From an uncultured Flavobacteriaceae bacterium (lineage in GTDB: Bacteria; Bacteroidota; Bacteroidia; Flavobacteriales; Flavobacteriaceae), in the NCBI GenBank assembly GCA_947494325.1, contig CANLUS010000002.1, positions 434,001 through 498,000 of the forward strand: a DNA stretch of 64,000 nucleotides, read 5' to 3'. The notes below the pieces were generated by a model. The model saw only the letters and a list, made by a program, of their open reading frames with translations, ran no database searches and was not told where the DNA came from. Of the stretch, positions 50,156-59,544 are shown piece after piece. Each line of letters begins with the position of its first letter. Position 1 is the first letter of the stretch. A program made the translations under genes and the position numbers.

Positions 50156-50755
50156 TTGAACATTAAATTTAAAATATTCCCAGAGAAAGGAACTTCTTGG
50201 CGCACCACGGCTGTGTTTTTATTGGCGTGCATTATTGGTTTGGGATTTTTTATGATAAAAGAGGCCAAAGTAGTTTCGTATTTATCAGATGACCCTCAGG
50301 CCTGTGTAAATTGTCATGTCATGACTCCTGTATATAATAGTTGGATGCATAGCTCACATAGAGAATGGGCAAAATGCAACGACTGCCATGTACCACATAA
50401 TAATATTGTCAACAAGTACTTTTTTAAAGCAAAAGACGGATTGTACCACGCTTCTGTTTTTACCGCTAGAGCGGAGCCTGATGTGATTGAAATGAAAGAA
50501 GCCTCCCAAAAAGTGGTACAAAATAATTGTATTCGCTGTCATGTGCAGCAAGTCACCCAAGCAAAATACGATGGTTGGTTAGAAGGCCATCAAGAAAACA
50601 GAACAGGGCGTCAATGTTGGAGTTGCCATAAACAAGTTCCGCATGGCAAAATTCACGGATTATCTACCATAAAATTTAACGTAGCACCCTTACCAACCGA
50701 TCAAGAAGAAATGGTGATTCCTTCTTGGTTGGCAAAAAAGATCAAAGAACAATAA
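50156..50755 (+). CDS. nrfH: Cytochrome c nitrite reductase small subunit, quinol oxidase (TTG start)
   Basis: 199 residues. One N-terminal membrane helix (about 17-34) anchors four c-haem sites: C50-x-x-C-H54, C74-x-x-C-H78, C125-x-x-C-H129 and C154-x-x-C-H158. It takes electrons from menaquinol and delivers them to NrfA. The in-frame ATG at 50144 is followed at once by a stop. The next internal ATG lies at the end of the membrane helix and would remove it. TTG at 50156 is therefore the credible start. nrfA begins 12 bases after the stop. Confidence 0.95.
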   Translation: MNIKFKIFPEKGTSWRTTAVFLLACIIGLGFFMIKEAKVVSYLSDDPQACVNCHVMTPVYNSWMHSSHREWAKCNDCHVPHNNIVNKYFFKAKDGLYHASVFTARAEPDVIEMKEASQKVVQNNCIRCHVQQVTQAKYDGWLEGHQENRTGRQCWSCHKQVPHGKIHGLSTIKFNVAPLPTDQEEMVIPSWLAKKIKEQ

Positions 50756-50766
50756 AACCATATCAG

Positions 50767-52266
50767 ATGAAAAATAAAGTATTATTTATCGTAACCATCG
50801 TCGTAGTTTTTCTACTGGGTCTCTTAGCCTCAAGTATTGTTAATAGAAAATCTGAAGCCAAATATAAATATGTGCCTAAAGTCAATATTTCAGAGAATGA
50901 ACCAAGGAATGCCGTTTGGGGTGAAAATTTTCCGTTAGAATATCAATCCTCATTGCAAACCTTAGATACTACCTTTAGAACTTTTCAAGGAGGTTCGGCC
51001 ATGCGCGATGTATTAGAAGAAGATCCCAATTTGGTAATTCTTTTTGCAGGATATGGGTTTTCAAAAGATTACAATCAAGGACGTGGTCATGCCTATGCTA
51101 TTGAAGATATACATAATACACTCCGAACCGGTGGCCCCACAGGAAAAGACGATGGGCCTATGCCCGCAACCTGTTGGACCTGTAAGAGCCCTGACGTACC
51201 TCGCTTGATGAATGAAATTGGGATTGCAGAATTTTATAGTGGCAAATGGGCAGGGAAAGGTGAGGAAATTGTAAATCCTATTGGTTGCGCCGATTGTCAC
51301 GATCCGAATAGCATGAAATTGCGTATTACAAGACCTGCCTTAGTGGAAGCTTTTGACGCTATGGGCAAAGACATCAATCAAGCAACACACAATGAAATGC
51401 GTTCTTTGGTGTGTGCACAATGCCATGTAGAATATTATTTTGACAAAAAATTGCCTGGAAAAGAAGGCGTCCCTTATTTAAAATTTCCTTGGAAGGATGG
51501 GTTTACAGTTGAGGCTATGGAAAACTATTATGACAATATAGAATTTTCTGATTGGACTCATAAATTGAGTAGAACGCCCATGCTAAAGGCACAACACCCA
51601 GGCTATGAAACTTTTGTGACAGGTGTACATGCTGACCGCGGGGTATCTTGTGCCGATTGTCATATGCCATATAAAAGTGAGGGAGGTCAAAAATTTACAG
51701 ATCATCATATTCAATCACCTTTAAACAATACTTCGAATGCTTGTCAGGTATGCCACCGTGAAGAATCGACTAAGTTGGTAGCTAATGTTTATGAAAGACA
51801 ACAAAAAGCTACCGAAAATCGCTTAAAATTAGAAGACCTTTTGGTGAAAGCACATTTAGAAGCCAAAAAATGTTGGGACTTAGATGCGACTGAAGAACAA
51901 ATGAAACCTATACTTACAGAAATTCGCCATGCTCAATGGCGTTGGGATTATTCTGCAGCTTCACATGGTGCTTCTTTTCACTCACCAGTTGAAACAGCTA
52001 GAGTTATAGGTAGTGGATTGGTAATTGCGCAAGAAGCACGTGTTAAATTAGCACGATTATTGGCCGATTTAGGTCATAATAAACCTATTGAAATGCCAGA
52101 TATTTCAACTAAAGAGAAAGCGCAAGAGTTTATTGGTTTAGATATGGACAAATTACGCTCCGATAAGGCAGCTTTTAAAAAGAACTTACTACCAAAATGG
52201 TTAGAAGAAGCAAAAGCTCGTGAGGCGGCAATGGATACTAAATCAGTTTCTTCGATAGACAAATAA
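50767..52266 (+). CDS. nrfA: Ammonia-forming cytochrome c nitrite reductase, catalytic subunit
   Basis: I use the ATG at 50767 (499 residues). An upstream TTG overlaps nrfH and would put extra residues before the signal anchor. The catalytic haem site is the diagnostic C136-W-T-C-K140, followed by four CxxCH sites at 174-178, 216-220, 295-299 and 326-330. Active-site candidates R80, Y223 and H277 are present. The enzyme reduces nitrite to ammonium with six electrons in the periplasm. It retains an N-terminal anchor helix. It follows nrfH and precedes the cytochrome c assembly gene, making a complete module. Confidence 0.97.
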   Translation: MKNKVLFIVTIVVVFLLGLLASSIVNRKSEAKYKYVPKVNISENEPRNAVWGENFPLEYQSSLQTLDTTFRTFQGGSAMRDVLEEDPNLVILFAGYGFSKDYNQGRGHAYAIEDIHNTLRTGGPTGKDDGPMPATCWTCKSPDVPRLMNEIGIAEFYSGKWAGKGEEIVNPIGCADCHDPNSMKLRITRPALVEAFDAMGKDINQATHNEMRSLVCAQCHVEYYFDKKLPGKEGVPYLKFPWKDGFTVEAMENYYDNIEFSDWTHKLSRTPMLKAQHPGYETFVTGVHADRGVSCADCHMPYKSEGGQKFTDHHIQSPLNNTSNACQVCHREESTKLVANVYERQQKATENRLKLEDLLVKAHLEAKKCWDLDATEEQMKPILTEIRHAQWRWDYSAASHGASFHSPVETARVIGSGLVIAQEARVKLARLLADLGHNKPIEMPDISTKEKAQEFIGLDMDKLRSDKAAFKKNLLPKWLEEAKAREAAMDTKSVSSIDK

Positions 52267-52289
52267 GCAGTATTAAAAAATGTTATGAT

Positions 52290-52322
52290 AGAGATACCTT
52301 ATTCGCATAGTTAGGTGTCTCT
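52290..52322 (+). terminator. Hairpin between nrfA and the cytochrome c assembly gene
   Basis: A 10-bp stem with one G-T pair (52290-52299 with 52313-52322), followed by ATTATTTTT. It is either a terminator for nrfHA or an attenuator that lowers expression of the gene at 52352. Confidence 0.62.
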
Positions 52323-52351
52323 ATTATTTTTCAACAAACTAAATATCGTAC

Positions 52352-55300
52352 ATGCATAAATTAATTCGCTTTTTTTCTTCCTCAATTTTAGCAATTCTAC
52401 TTCTCTTTACCTTTGCACTTGCGATGGCTGTTGCCACTTTTGTAGAAAATGACTTTGGTACAGCAACAGCATGGCAGCTTATTTATGATGCTTGGTGGTT
52501 TGAACTGGTTATGTTCGGATTAGGCATTTGTTTTATCATGAACATCTACAAATACAAACTCTGGAAACTAAATAAATGGCCACTTTTAATGTTCCACCTG
52601 GCTTTTATTGTGATTCTCATCGGCGCCAGTATTACACGCTATGCTTCCTATGGTGGTATTATGCGCATCCGAGAAGGTGCTGCCTCTAATGTCATTATTT
52701 CAGATAGCAATTACCTGCATATCCATTTAACATCTGGAGAGCACACAAAAACGATGAGGAAACCAATTAATTTTTCACCCTTGAGTGACAATGAGTTTAG
52801 CATCACCACCGAGTTTAACAATGCCCCGGTAACCATTTCTTATAATGAATTTATCGCCGATGCCATTCCGCAAATACAGGAAAATCAACCCAACGGAAAA
52901 CCAATGCTTCAAATGGTTGTTTCAGCAGGCAGTGGCAGAGAAACTGTTTTTTTAGAAAAAGGGGAAGTTGAAAGTATCGGTGCGCATCAACACAAAGTGG
53001 GTTTTGAAGTCAACGAAGAGGGCGTGATCAATATCATTGAAAATGACGGTGTTTTTAGCATCTTATCACCTCGAAATTTAAGCACTTTCGTCATGGCTAC
53101 CGAAACGGCAGGCACCATCAAAAAGGATAGTCTCCATGCCATGTCATTACGAACGTTATATCGCGATGGAGACGCCTCTTTTGTGCCTTTATCATATCAT
53201 CCGAAGGCAAGTATTGGCCTCATTAGTGAGTCAGAAAAACCAAAAGATAATGATGAACTAAAAGATGATGCTCTAGTCGTGAATGTGCAAGTGAATGATC
53301 AAACAAAACAGGCAACCCTACTCTATCGCGAAGGCTTTCTACCCACCAAACACGATGTCGATATTGGCGACGTCAACGTGTCATTATCTTACGGAGCGGA
53401 ACCCGTAATTACACCATTTTCGATTCATTTAGATGATTTTCAATTAGAACGTTATCCTGGCTCTACGAGTCCGTCGGCCTATGCCAGCGAAGTCAAAGTC
53501 ATTGACAATAATCAAGAAATACCACATCGTATTTTCATGAATAACGTACTAGATTATAAAGGATATCGCTTTTTTCAAGCAAGTTATGATACCGATGAAT
53601 TAGGTACTGTGTTGGCTGTAAACCATGACGCCATTGGAACAAACGTGACTTATTTGGGCTATTTTTTAATGATGATTGGTATGTTTTTTACCCTTTTCGG
53701 AAAAAGTTCTCGGTTCACGGTGATCAATAAAAAATTAAAAAAACTGAAGTCGAAACACGTGGCCATGTTGCTGTTGCTCCTGAGCATGTCCACGACCTCT
53801 TTCTCTCAAGAAGATCAATCCACGGTTCCAACTATAGATATAAATACAATCAACTCTCAACGTGTAGACCCACAACATGCCGAATTATTTGGTAGATTAA
53901 TGGTGCAAGATTTAGACGGACGAATCAAGCCGATCAATACCTTGGCTTCCGAGTTTTTAAGAAAGCTATCACGTAAGCCTTATTTCAAATTCACCAAAGA
54001 TGGCGGAAGTGTTCGATTAAATGCCAATCAGGCCTTTTTATCCATGCAGGCAGCATCAAATGTGTGGCAATATATTCCGATTATAAAAGTAGATCAAAAA
54101 AAGGGCGGTGAGTTATTTAAAAATATAGAGATCAGTGAAGATGGCTTGGTGTCATTTATGGGATTATTAGATGATAAAGGCAAATATCTGTTAGGCGAAG
54201 TTGTTGAAGTAGCAAATAAAAAGAAACCTGCCGAACGTAGTGAGTTTGATAAAGAAGTACTAAAAGTCGATGAACGCTTTAATATTTTATTCAACGTATT
54301 TTCAGGTAACTATTTAAAAGTATTTCCTAATAGTAATGATGAAAATAACAAATGGCATAGTCAAACGCATCACTTTCAAGATTTTCCACCCGAAGATGGT
54401 GAATTTGCAAAACAGATCGCCTTCAATTATTTTAAAGATGTCAATGCGAAAAATTGGGTGGCAGCCAGTGAAAAACTCGATTATATCAAGACCTTTCAAG
54501 ATGTTTTAGGCAAGGAGATTATTCCGAACAACCAACGCATAGAAGCCGAATTATGGTATAACCAAATGAATTTAAACTTCTGGTTGTTTCAGGCCTTTTT
54601 TACCCTAGGAATGGTATTATTGATTTTGTCGATCGTAAAAATTTTTATGCAGAAAAAGGGTGTCGAATTTGTTTGGAATACCTTCATTATTATAACGCTG
54701 ATTAGTTTTTTACTCTTTACAGGTAATATTCTCTTGCGATGGTATGTTGCCCAGCATGCTCCTTGGAGTAATGGTTATGAAATGCTCGTTTTTGTTGCTT
54801 GGGTATTATTACTGTGCGGATTAATGACCTTTAGAAAATCTGATTTTGCCTTACCCTTAGCCACCTTGTTTTCTGGAGCCTTGTTATTTGTAAGTTATTT
54901 AGATTGGTTGAGTCCAGAAATTACCAATTTAATGCCTGTATTAAAATCCTTTTGGCTGAAAGTACATGTGGCTACGATTGTAAGTAGCTATGCACCATTG
55001 GCCTTATCCTTTATTTTAGGTTTTATGGCCTTATTACTGATGATTTTCAGCACACCAAAAACGAAAAAAGTAATCAATGTACGTATCAAAGAACTCACCT
55101 ATATCAATGAAATTTCTATGACTATTGGGTTGTTTGTACTAGCGGTTGGTACATTTTTAGGTGGTATCTGGGCCAATGAATCTTGGGGTCGTTATTGGGC
55201 CTGGGATCCTAAAGAAACCTGGGCGTTGATAAGCATTATTGTTTATGTAATCGTATTGCATTTACGTTTTGTTCCAGCATTGAAAAGTAACTATGTGTTG

Positions 55301-55510
55301 AATGTTGCCAGTGTATTTGCTTTTGGCTCCATCATTATGACCTCGTTTGGTGTAAATTATTACTTGTCTGGTCTGCATAGTTATGCGGCGGGTGATCCCT
55401 TGCCAATTCCTACATTTATCTATGTGCTCATTGCGGTGATCGTAATAACATCTGTTGTAGCTTTTGTAAGAAATAGAAAAATGAAACTACGTTTAAAAAC
55501 TGATAGATGA
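52352..55510 (+). CDS. Fused cytochrome c biogenesis protein CcsBA (ResB-CcsA)
   Basis: 1052 residues. The N-terminal about 470 residues form a ResB-like domain with several membrane helices and a large periplasmic loop. A second signal-like helix ('M-L-L-L-L-L-S-M-S-T-T-S-F-S-Q') follows near 475. The C-terminal CcsA domain (about 740-1040) has multiple helices and the haem-handling motif W-G-R-Y-W-A-W-D-P-K-E-T-W. This is the system II haem transporter and ligase that attaches haem to CxxCH sites. It is placed to mature NrfH and NrfA. Its stop overlaps the protease gene by ATGA. Confidence 0.94.
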   Translation: MHKLIRFFSSSILAILLLFTFALAMAVATFVENDFGTATAWQLIYDAWWFELVMFGLGICFIMNIYKYKLWKLNKWPLLMFHLAFIVILIGASITRYASYGGIMRIREGAASNVIISDSNYLHIHLTSGEHTKTMRKPINFSPLSDNEFSITTEFNNAPVTISYNEFIADAIPQIQENQPNGKPMLQMVVSAGSGRETVFLEKGEVESIGAHQHKVGFEVNEEGVINIIENDGVFSILSPRNLSTFVMATETAGTIKKDSLHAMSLRTLYRDGDASFVPLSYHPKASIGLISESEKPKDNDELKDDALVVNVQVNDQTKQATLLYREGFLPTKHDVDIGDVNVSLSYGAEPVITPFSIHLDDFQLERYPGSTSPSAYASEVKVIDNNQEIPHRIFMNNVLDYKGYRFFQASYDTDELGTVLAVNHDAIGTNVTYLGYFLMMIGMFFTLFGKSSRFTVINKKLKKLKSKHVAMLLLLLSMSTTSFSQEDQSTVPTIDINTINSQRVDPQHAELFGRLMVQDLDGRIKPINTLASEFLRKLSRKPYFKFTKDGGSVRLNANQAFLSMQAASNVWQYIPIIKVDQKKGGELFKNIEISEDGLVSFMGLLDDKGKYLLGEVVEVANKKKPAERSEFDKEVLKVDERFNILFNVFSGNYLKVFPNSNDENNKWHSQTHHFQDFPPEDGEFAKQIAFNYFKDVNAKNWVAASEKLDYIKTFQDVLGKEIIPNNQRIEAELWYNQMNLNFWLFQAFFTLGMVLLILSIVKIFMQKKGVEFVWNTFIIITLISFLLFTGNILLRWYVAQHAPWSNGYEMLVFVAWVLLLCGLMTFRKSDFALPLATLFSGALLFVSYLDWLSPEITNLMPVLKSFWLKVHVATIVSSYAPLALSFILGFMALLLMIFSTPKTKKVINVRIKELTYINEISMTIGLFVLAVGTFLGGIWANESWGRYWAWDPKETWALISIIVYVIVLHLRFVPALKSNYVLNVASVFAFGSIIMTSFGVNYYLSGLHSYAAGDPLPIPTFIYVLIAVIVITSVVAFVRNRKMKLRLKTDR

Positions 55511-56526
55511 ATCAATTGTACAAAATTGTCATAGTAGTTTATGTAATAAGCAGCTCCTTTTATGGTTACTGCCAAGATCTCACTGAAATTTATAAAAAGG
55601 TAAATCCGGCAGTTGTAGTCATATTTACAGAAGAGCAAAACTTAGAGACAGCTGGCATCACAAAAAAAATGGTGACATCTCAAGGTTTAGGCTCTGGTTT
55701 TATGATTTCTAATAAGCATATAGTAACAGCTGCTCATGTAGTTGATGTGGCCGAAAAATTAACGGTGCAGTTTTTAGATGGTGAGAAAATACCCGCAAAA
55801 GTACTCTCGACCAATAAGACGACCGATGTTGCCTTGATCGAATTAATTTGGGACAAAAAGAATGCCACCCTTGTAAATTTCGGTAATTCTAGTGAACTCA
55901 AAATTGGAGAGCGCATTTTTATTGTAGGTGCTCCTTTTGGGTTAGGTCATTCACTGTCTTCTGGATATGTAAGTGGCTTTAAAATATCGAACGGTAATAA
56001 TATTTTTACAAAATCAGAATTTATTCAAACAGATGCGGCCATAAACACGGGCAATTCTGGGGGACCCATGTTCAACCTTAAAGGGGAAGTTGTAGGCGTT
56101 GTAAGCAAAATTTTGACAAAATCGGGTGGTTTTGAGGGGATTGGTTTTGCGGCCACTTCAAATATTGCCAAAAGCTTGTTGTTGTATGACAAAATTCCTT
56201 GGACAGGCGCCGATCTCATTCCCATTACTGGGAAGACCGCGAAGGCTTTTAATGTGCCACAAAACAGTGGATTACTCGTGCAGCGTGTGGTACCTACCTC
56301 CAAATTTGGTGTGAAGGGTATCAAAGGCGGTGATACCGAAGTATTCATTGAAAATCAGAAATTGATTGTCGGAGGTGATATCATTTTATCAATTAATGGG
56401 ATTCAATTTGACCTAACCGACAAGGCCTTAACGAAATTAGGAACCTTCGTGACCAATATCAAGCAAGGCGATAGTTTTGAACTTAAAGTACTCCGACAAG
56501 GAAAAATGCTAACTGTTCAATTTTAG
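55507..56526 (+). CDS. Trypsin-like (HtrA/DegP-type) exported serine protease
   Basis: 339 residues with a signal peptide. The catalytic triad is complete: H77 in T-A-A-H-V-V-D, D107 in T-T-D-V-A-L, and S184 in G-N-S-G-G-P. The C-terminal about 100 residues look like one PDZ-like domain ending in 'F-E-L-K-V-L-R-Q-G'. It overlaps the CcsBA gene by ATGA, so it is made in proportion to the cytochrome c assembly factor. That suggests quality control of periplasmic cytochromes or outer-membrane proteins under nitrite-respiring conditions. Confidence 0.92.
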   Translation: MNQLYKIVIVVYVISSSFYGYCQDLTEIYKKVNPAVVVIFTEEQNLETAGITKKMVTSQGLGSGFMISNKHIVTAAHVVDVAEKLTVQFLDGEKIPAKVLSTNKTTDVALIELIWDKKNATLVNFGNSSELKIGERIFIVGAPFGLGHSLSSGYVSGFKISNGNNIFTKSEFIQTDAAINTGNSGGPMFNLKGEVVGVVSKILTKSGGFEGIGFAATSNIAKSLLLYDKIPWTGADLIPITGKTAKAFNVPQNSGLLVQRVVPTSKFGVKGIKGGDTEVFIENQKLIVGGDIILSINGIQFDLTDKALTKLGTFVTNIKQGDSFELKVLRQGKMLTVQF

Positions 56527-56582
56527 TTGTTTTTCATATGCTAAAAATATGGTATATTCACTTTTTTATTTCTAAATTATAG

Positions 56583-57245
56583 ATGATCAAAACATCAGTA
56601 TCACTTATTTTAATTGTACTTTTTTTAGGACTTGGTCAAGGTGTCATGGCTCAAAATGATTCTATCTCTACGGCATTTAGAAAAGGACGTTGGCTTACGG
56701 GATTATCTGGAAACATTAGTTCAACAACAACACAGGTCGACAACGCCGCTTTTAAGACAACCTCCAATAATTATGGCATTAACATAGAAAGTGGCAAGTT
56801 TCTAAAAGATCGATGGCTCGTTGGTGGTTTATTTCAAGCCAATAAAGCGAGTACAAGTGGCACCCTAGAAAAAACAACAGAGACCTTTTATTTAGGTCCG
56901 TTTTCTAATTATTACTTTATGGATGGAAACACGGGCTCACTTTTCGCTCGATTTTCTTTGGGGTATGTACGCTATAAAGACGAAACAGAATTTTTGACCC
57001 AAAACAACATAGTTACGCAAGAATTTTCAGAAGGTAGTGGCTTAGGATCTATTCTAGGTGTAGGTTATTCGTATACCATGAATGACTATATTGCTTTTGA
57101 TCTGGGCATCAATGTCAATTTATTTTGGGTTTCTATTGAGCAAGAATCACTACCCTTACAAACAATTTCGAACACCAATATTTCATCAAATGACATTTCT
57201 TTTTCTTTTGGATTTAATATTATTCTCGACGATTTCTTTTTTTAA
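56583..57245 (+). CDS. Small outer-membrane beta-barrel protein
   Basis: 220 residues with a signal ending V-M-A-Q. The mature part is an 8-strand-type barrel pattern with short turns ('G-R-W-L-T-G-L-S-G', 'F-L-K-D-R-W-L-V-G-G-L-F') and a terminal aromatic residue. It resembles the OmpX/OmpW-like porin-family proteins of Bacteroidota. The stop codon directly abuts the ATG of the next gene, so they are co-transcribed. No substrate-specific motif is seen. Confidence 0.82.
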   Translation: MIKTSVSLILIVLFLGLGQGVMAQNDSISTAFRKGRWLTGLSGNISSTTTQVDNAAFKTTSNNYGINIESGKFLKDRWLVGGLFQANKASTSGTLEKTTETFYLGPFSNYYFMDGNTGSLFARFSLGYVRYKDETEFLTQNNIVTQEFSEGSGLGSILGVGYSYTMNDYIAFDLGINVNLFWVSIEQESLPLQTISNTNISSNDISFSFGFNIILDDFFF

Positions 57246-58361
57246 ATGAAAAAAACAATCCTTTGCATATCGCTCCTACTTTTTACCTGTACTGTTTATG
57301 GGCAACGGAAAGATGAGAATAATTTGGTGAAAATAGATACTATTTCGAGCACTAAAAACTACCAACTTATTGCCATACCCATTGCCTTCTATACACCAGA
57401 AACAGGATTCGGGTTTGGAGGTGGCGGACAGCTGTTCTTTTTGGGTGAAAATAACACTTACAAAAACAGGTTATCGAACATCTTATTTAGCGGAATTTAT
57501 ACCTTAAATAAGCAACTCATGTTTGAAATCACCCCACAAATTTATTTCGGCGCAGGTGATTATTTTATTGATGCACATTATTTATTAGAAGTATACCCTA
57601 ATCTGTTCTGGGGTGTTGGTAATAATACACCAGACGAAAATGAAGAAGTCTATAATCAAACAACACATGCGGTAAATATTGCATTTATGAAGCGACTACC
57701 TCCAGATTTAAGCTTTGGGTTTCAGTTCACATTTAAAAATCATGAGGTTACCGAAATTCAAGAAGGTGGGATTTTAGAATCTCAAAATGTGTTGGGAAAT
57801 AGAAGAACGGTCGTAGCGGGATTAGGTGCCGTGTTTAATTTTGATACTAGAGATAATACAGGTTCCCCAAATAAAGGGTTCTACTACCAGGCCAAGGCGC
57901 ATTTTTCTAGTGAGATTTTTGGTGCTACTTCTGGCTTTAATAAGTTTGTATTAGACCTAAGAGAATACTTACCTATAGGAGAGCGCAGTCTATTGGCTTT
58001 TCAATTATATTCGGAAAATAATTTTGGAGACGTGCCATTTCAAGCCCTCGCAAGTTATGGTGGTGGTAATAGAGCCCGAGGGTATTTTTTTGGGCGCTTT
58101 CTAGATAAACAAATGTACGTATCTCAACTAGAGTATCGTTGGCGATTCAAGTCAAGGTGGACTCTTAATGCTTTTGCATTGGCAGGAGAAGTGGCTGAGC
58201 GCCCTGAAGATTTCTTTAGTATCAAGAATATAAAACCAAGTGTCGGTTTAGGAGCACGATTTAGAATTTTTAGAGACAAAGATACTTGGCTGCGTTTTGA
58301 TGTAGGCAGTGGTGTTGATGGTAATTCAGGAATTTATTTTGGGATTAACGAAGCGTTTTAA
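57246..58361 (+). CDS. BamA/TamA-family (Omp85 barrel) outer-membrane protein
   Basis: 371 residues with a signal ending T-V-Y-G-Q and no POTRA domains. The barrel carries Omp85 landmarks: 'G-F-G-F-G-G-G-G-Q' near the start, 'F-D-T-R-D-N-T-G-S-P-N-K-G-F-Y' in the middle and 'G-G-N-R-A-R-G-Y-F' before the end. Lacking POTRA domains, it cannot be the main assembly BamA. Such short members are thought to act as channels or lipid-linked factors. It is part of a three-gene run of outer-membrane proteins. Confidence 0.88.
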   Translation: MKKTILCISLLLFTCTVYGQRKDENNLVKIDTISSTKNYQLIAIPIAFYTPETGFGFGGGGQLFFLGENNTYKNRLSNILFSGIYTLNKQLMFEITPQIYFGAGDYFIDAHYLLEVYPNLFWGVGNNTPDENEEVYNQTTHAVNIAFMKRLPPDLSFGFQFTFKNHEVTEIQEGGILESQNVLGNRRTVVAGLGAVFNFDTRDNTGSPNKGFYYQAKAHFSSEIFGATSGFNKFVLDLREYLPIGERSLLAFQLYSENNFGDVPFQALASYGGGNRARGYFFGRFLDKQMYVSQLEYRWRFKSRWTLNAFALAGEVAERPEDFFSIKNIKPSVGLGARFRIFRDKDTWLRFDVGSGVDGNSGIYFGINEAF

Positions 58362-58389
58362 GTAACTTTTAAAAACAGACCATAACATT

Positions 58390-59535
58390 ATGAGAAAGTT
58401 ATACCTCTTTTTTTTCATACTTTACCTACAAGGCTTAAGCGTATTCTCGCAGTCAGATGCTGAAGGTAAGAACCGATTTAAGTTTATCGAAATTAAATCA
58501 AATTATGGTGCTTTTTTATATTCTGATAATCGTTTAGGCCAATCGGGCTTACTCGATCAAGGTTATGGCGCAGTAACTGTTAAACTAGGATGGCAACCTA
58601 CAAATCCTGATGGTTGGGCAAGTCGCTATGGATATCCGTCGTATGGCATTGGTCTATACAGTGGTTTCTTAGGTGATGCTAGAGTATATGGCAATCCGAA
58701 TGCCATCTATGGCTTTATGAATTTTCCGATTTCGGGCTCACATAAAAGGAATGTATTTTCGATTGAACCGTCTGTTGGACTCACCTATAATTTAAATCCT
58801 TTCGATTCACAAGAAAATCCCTTAAATGAAGCTATAGGCGCAAGAATGGCAGTTTATTTTAATGTTGATTTTGGATTTGCTTATAAATTTACGCGCGAAC
58901 TTGATCTTCTCTACGGTGTTGATTTTAGCCATTTTAGTAATGGGGCAACTTTTACACCTAATAATGGATTGAACCTTTATGGTATTAACTTAGGAGTACG
59001 ATATCACTATAACGCTTCTCAGTTCAATAAAAATAAAGATCCCTTTACAGATGATGTATTACCTGCTAGATTTAAGCGACCCTCAAAATCTCCGAGAGAT
59101 AAAACACGTGAAAGTGCGATTAGCTTTTATGTCGCTGGAGGTGCTTCTCAAAGAGATCAAGACCAAGGGACCAACACTTTATTTGGTGTTTTTTCTGCAG
59201 TTGTTGATTATGAACATCAGTTCAATGAAATGCATGGCGTAACGGGTGGTGTAGATTTATTTTATGACAATAGGTTGCGTCAAATTGAAACTTCTGAACG
59301 ACCTCAACTCGGCGCTCATATTGGTTATGATTTTATGTTTCATAAACTCGCTGTTAAATTTCAAATAGGTACTTATGTAGGTGATGACAAGGGTAAAGGT
59401 GGCTTCTTTATGCGCCCTGCATTGCGTTATAATATATCTAAACTGATTTTTGCTCAAATCGGACTTAAAACCTTAAATGGCGGTGCTGCAGATTATATCG
59501 AATATGGTATTGGTATTAGACCATTTAAATGGTAA
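58390..59535 (+). CDS. PagL-like acyloxyacyl hydrolase, two-part barrel
   Basis: 381 residues with a signal ending V-F-S-Q. Residues about 25-210 match lipid A 3-O-deacylase (PagL) proteins, with the H-F-S-N-G motif holding the catalytic His-Ser pair near residue 178 ('D-F-S-H-F-S-N-G-A'). The last about 150 residues form a second barrel-like segment common in Bacteroidota versions. The enzyme would trim an acyl chain from lipid A in the outer membrane, altering surface properties. It closes the plus-strand run, 9 bases from the convergent stress-protein gene. Confidence 0.85.
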   Translation: MRKLYLFFFILYLQGLSVFSQSDAEGKNRFKFIEIKSNYGAFLYSDNRLGQSGLLDQGYGAVTVKLGWQPTNPDGWASRYGYPSYGIGLYSGFLGDARVYGNPNAIYGFMNFPISGSHKRNVFSIEPSVGLTYNLNPFDSQENPLNEAIGARMAVYFNVDFGFAYKFTRELDLLYGVDFSHFSNGATFTPNNGLNLYGINLGVRYHYNASQFNKNKDPFTDDVLPARFKRPSKSPRDKTRESAISFYVAGGASQRDQDQGTNTLFGVFSAVVDYEHQFNEMHGVTGGVDLFYDNRLRQIETSERPQLGAHIGYDFMFHKLAVKFQIGTYVGDDKGKGGFFMRPALRYNISKLIFAQIGLKTLNGGAADYIEYGIGIRPFKW

Positions 59536-59544
59536 TTAGTCTGG

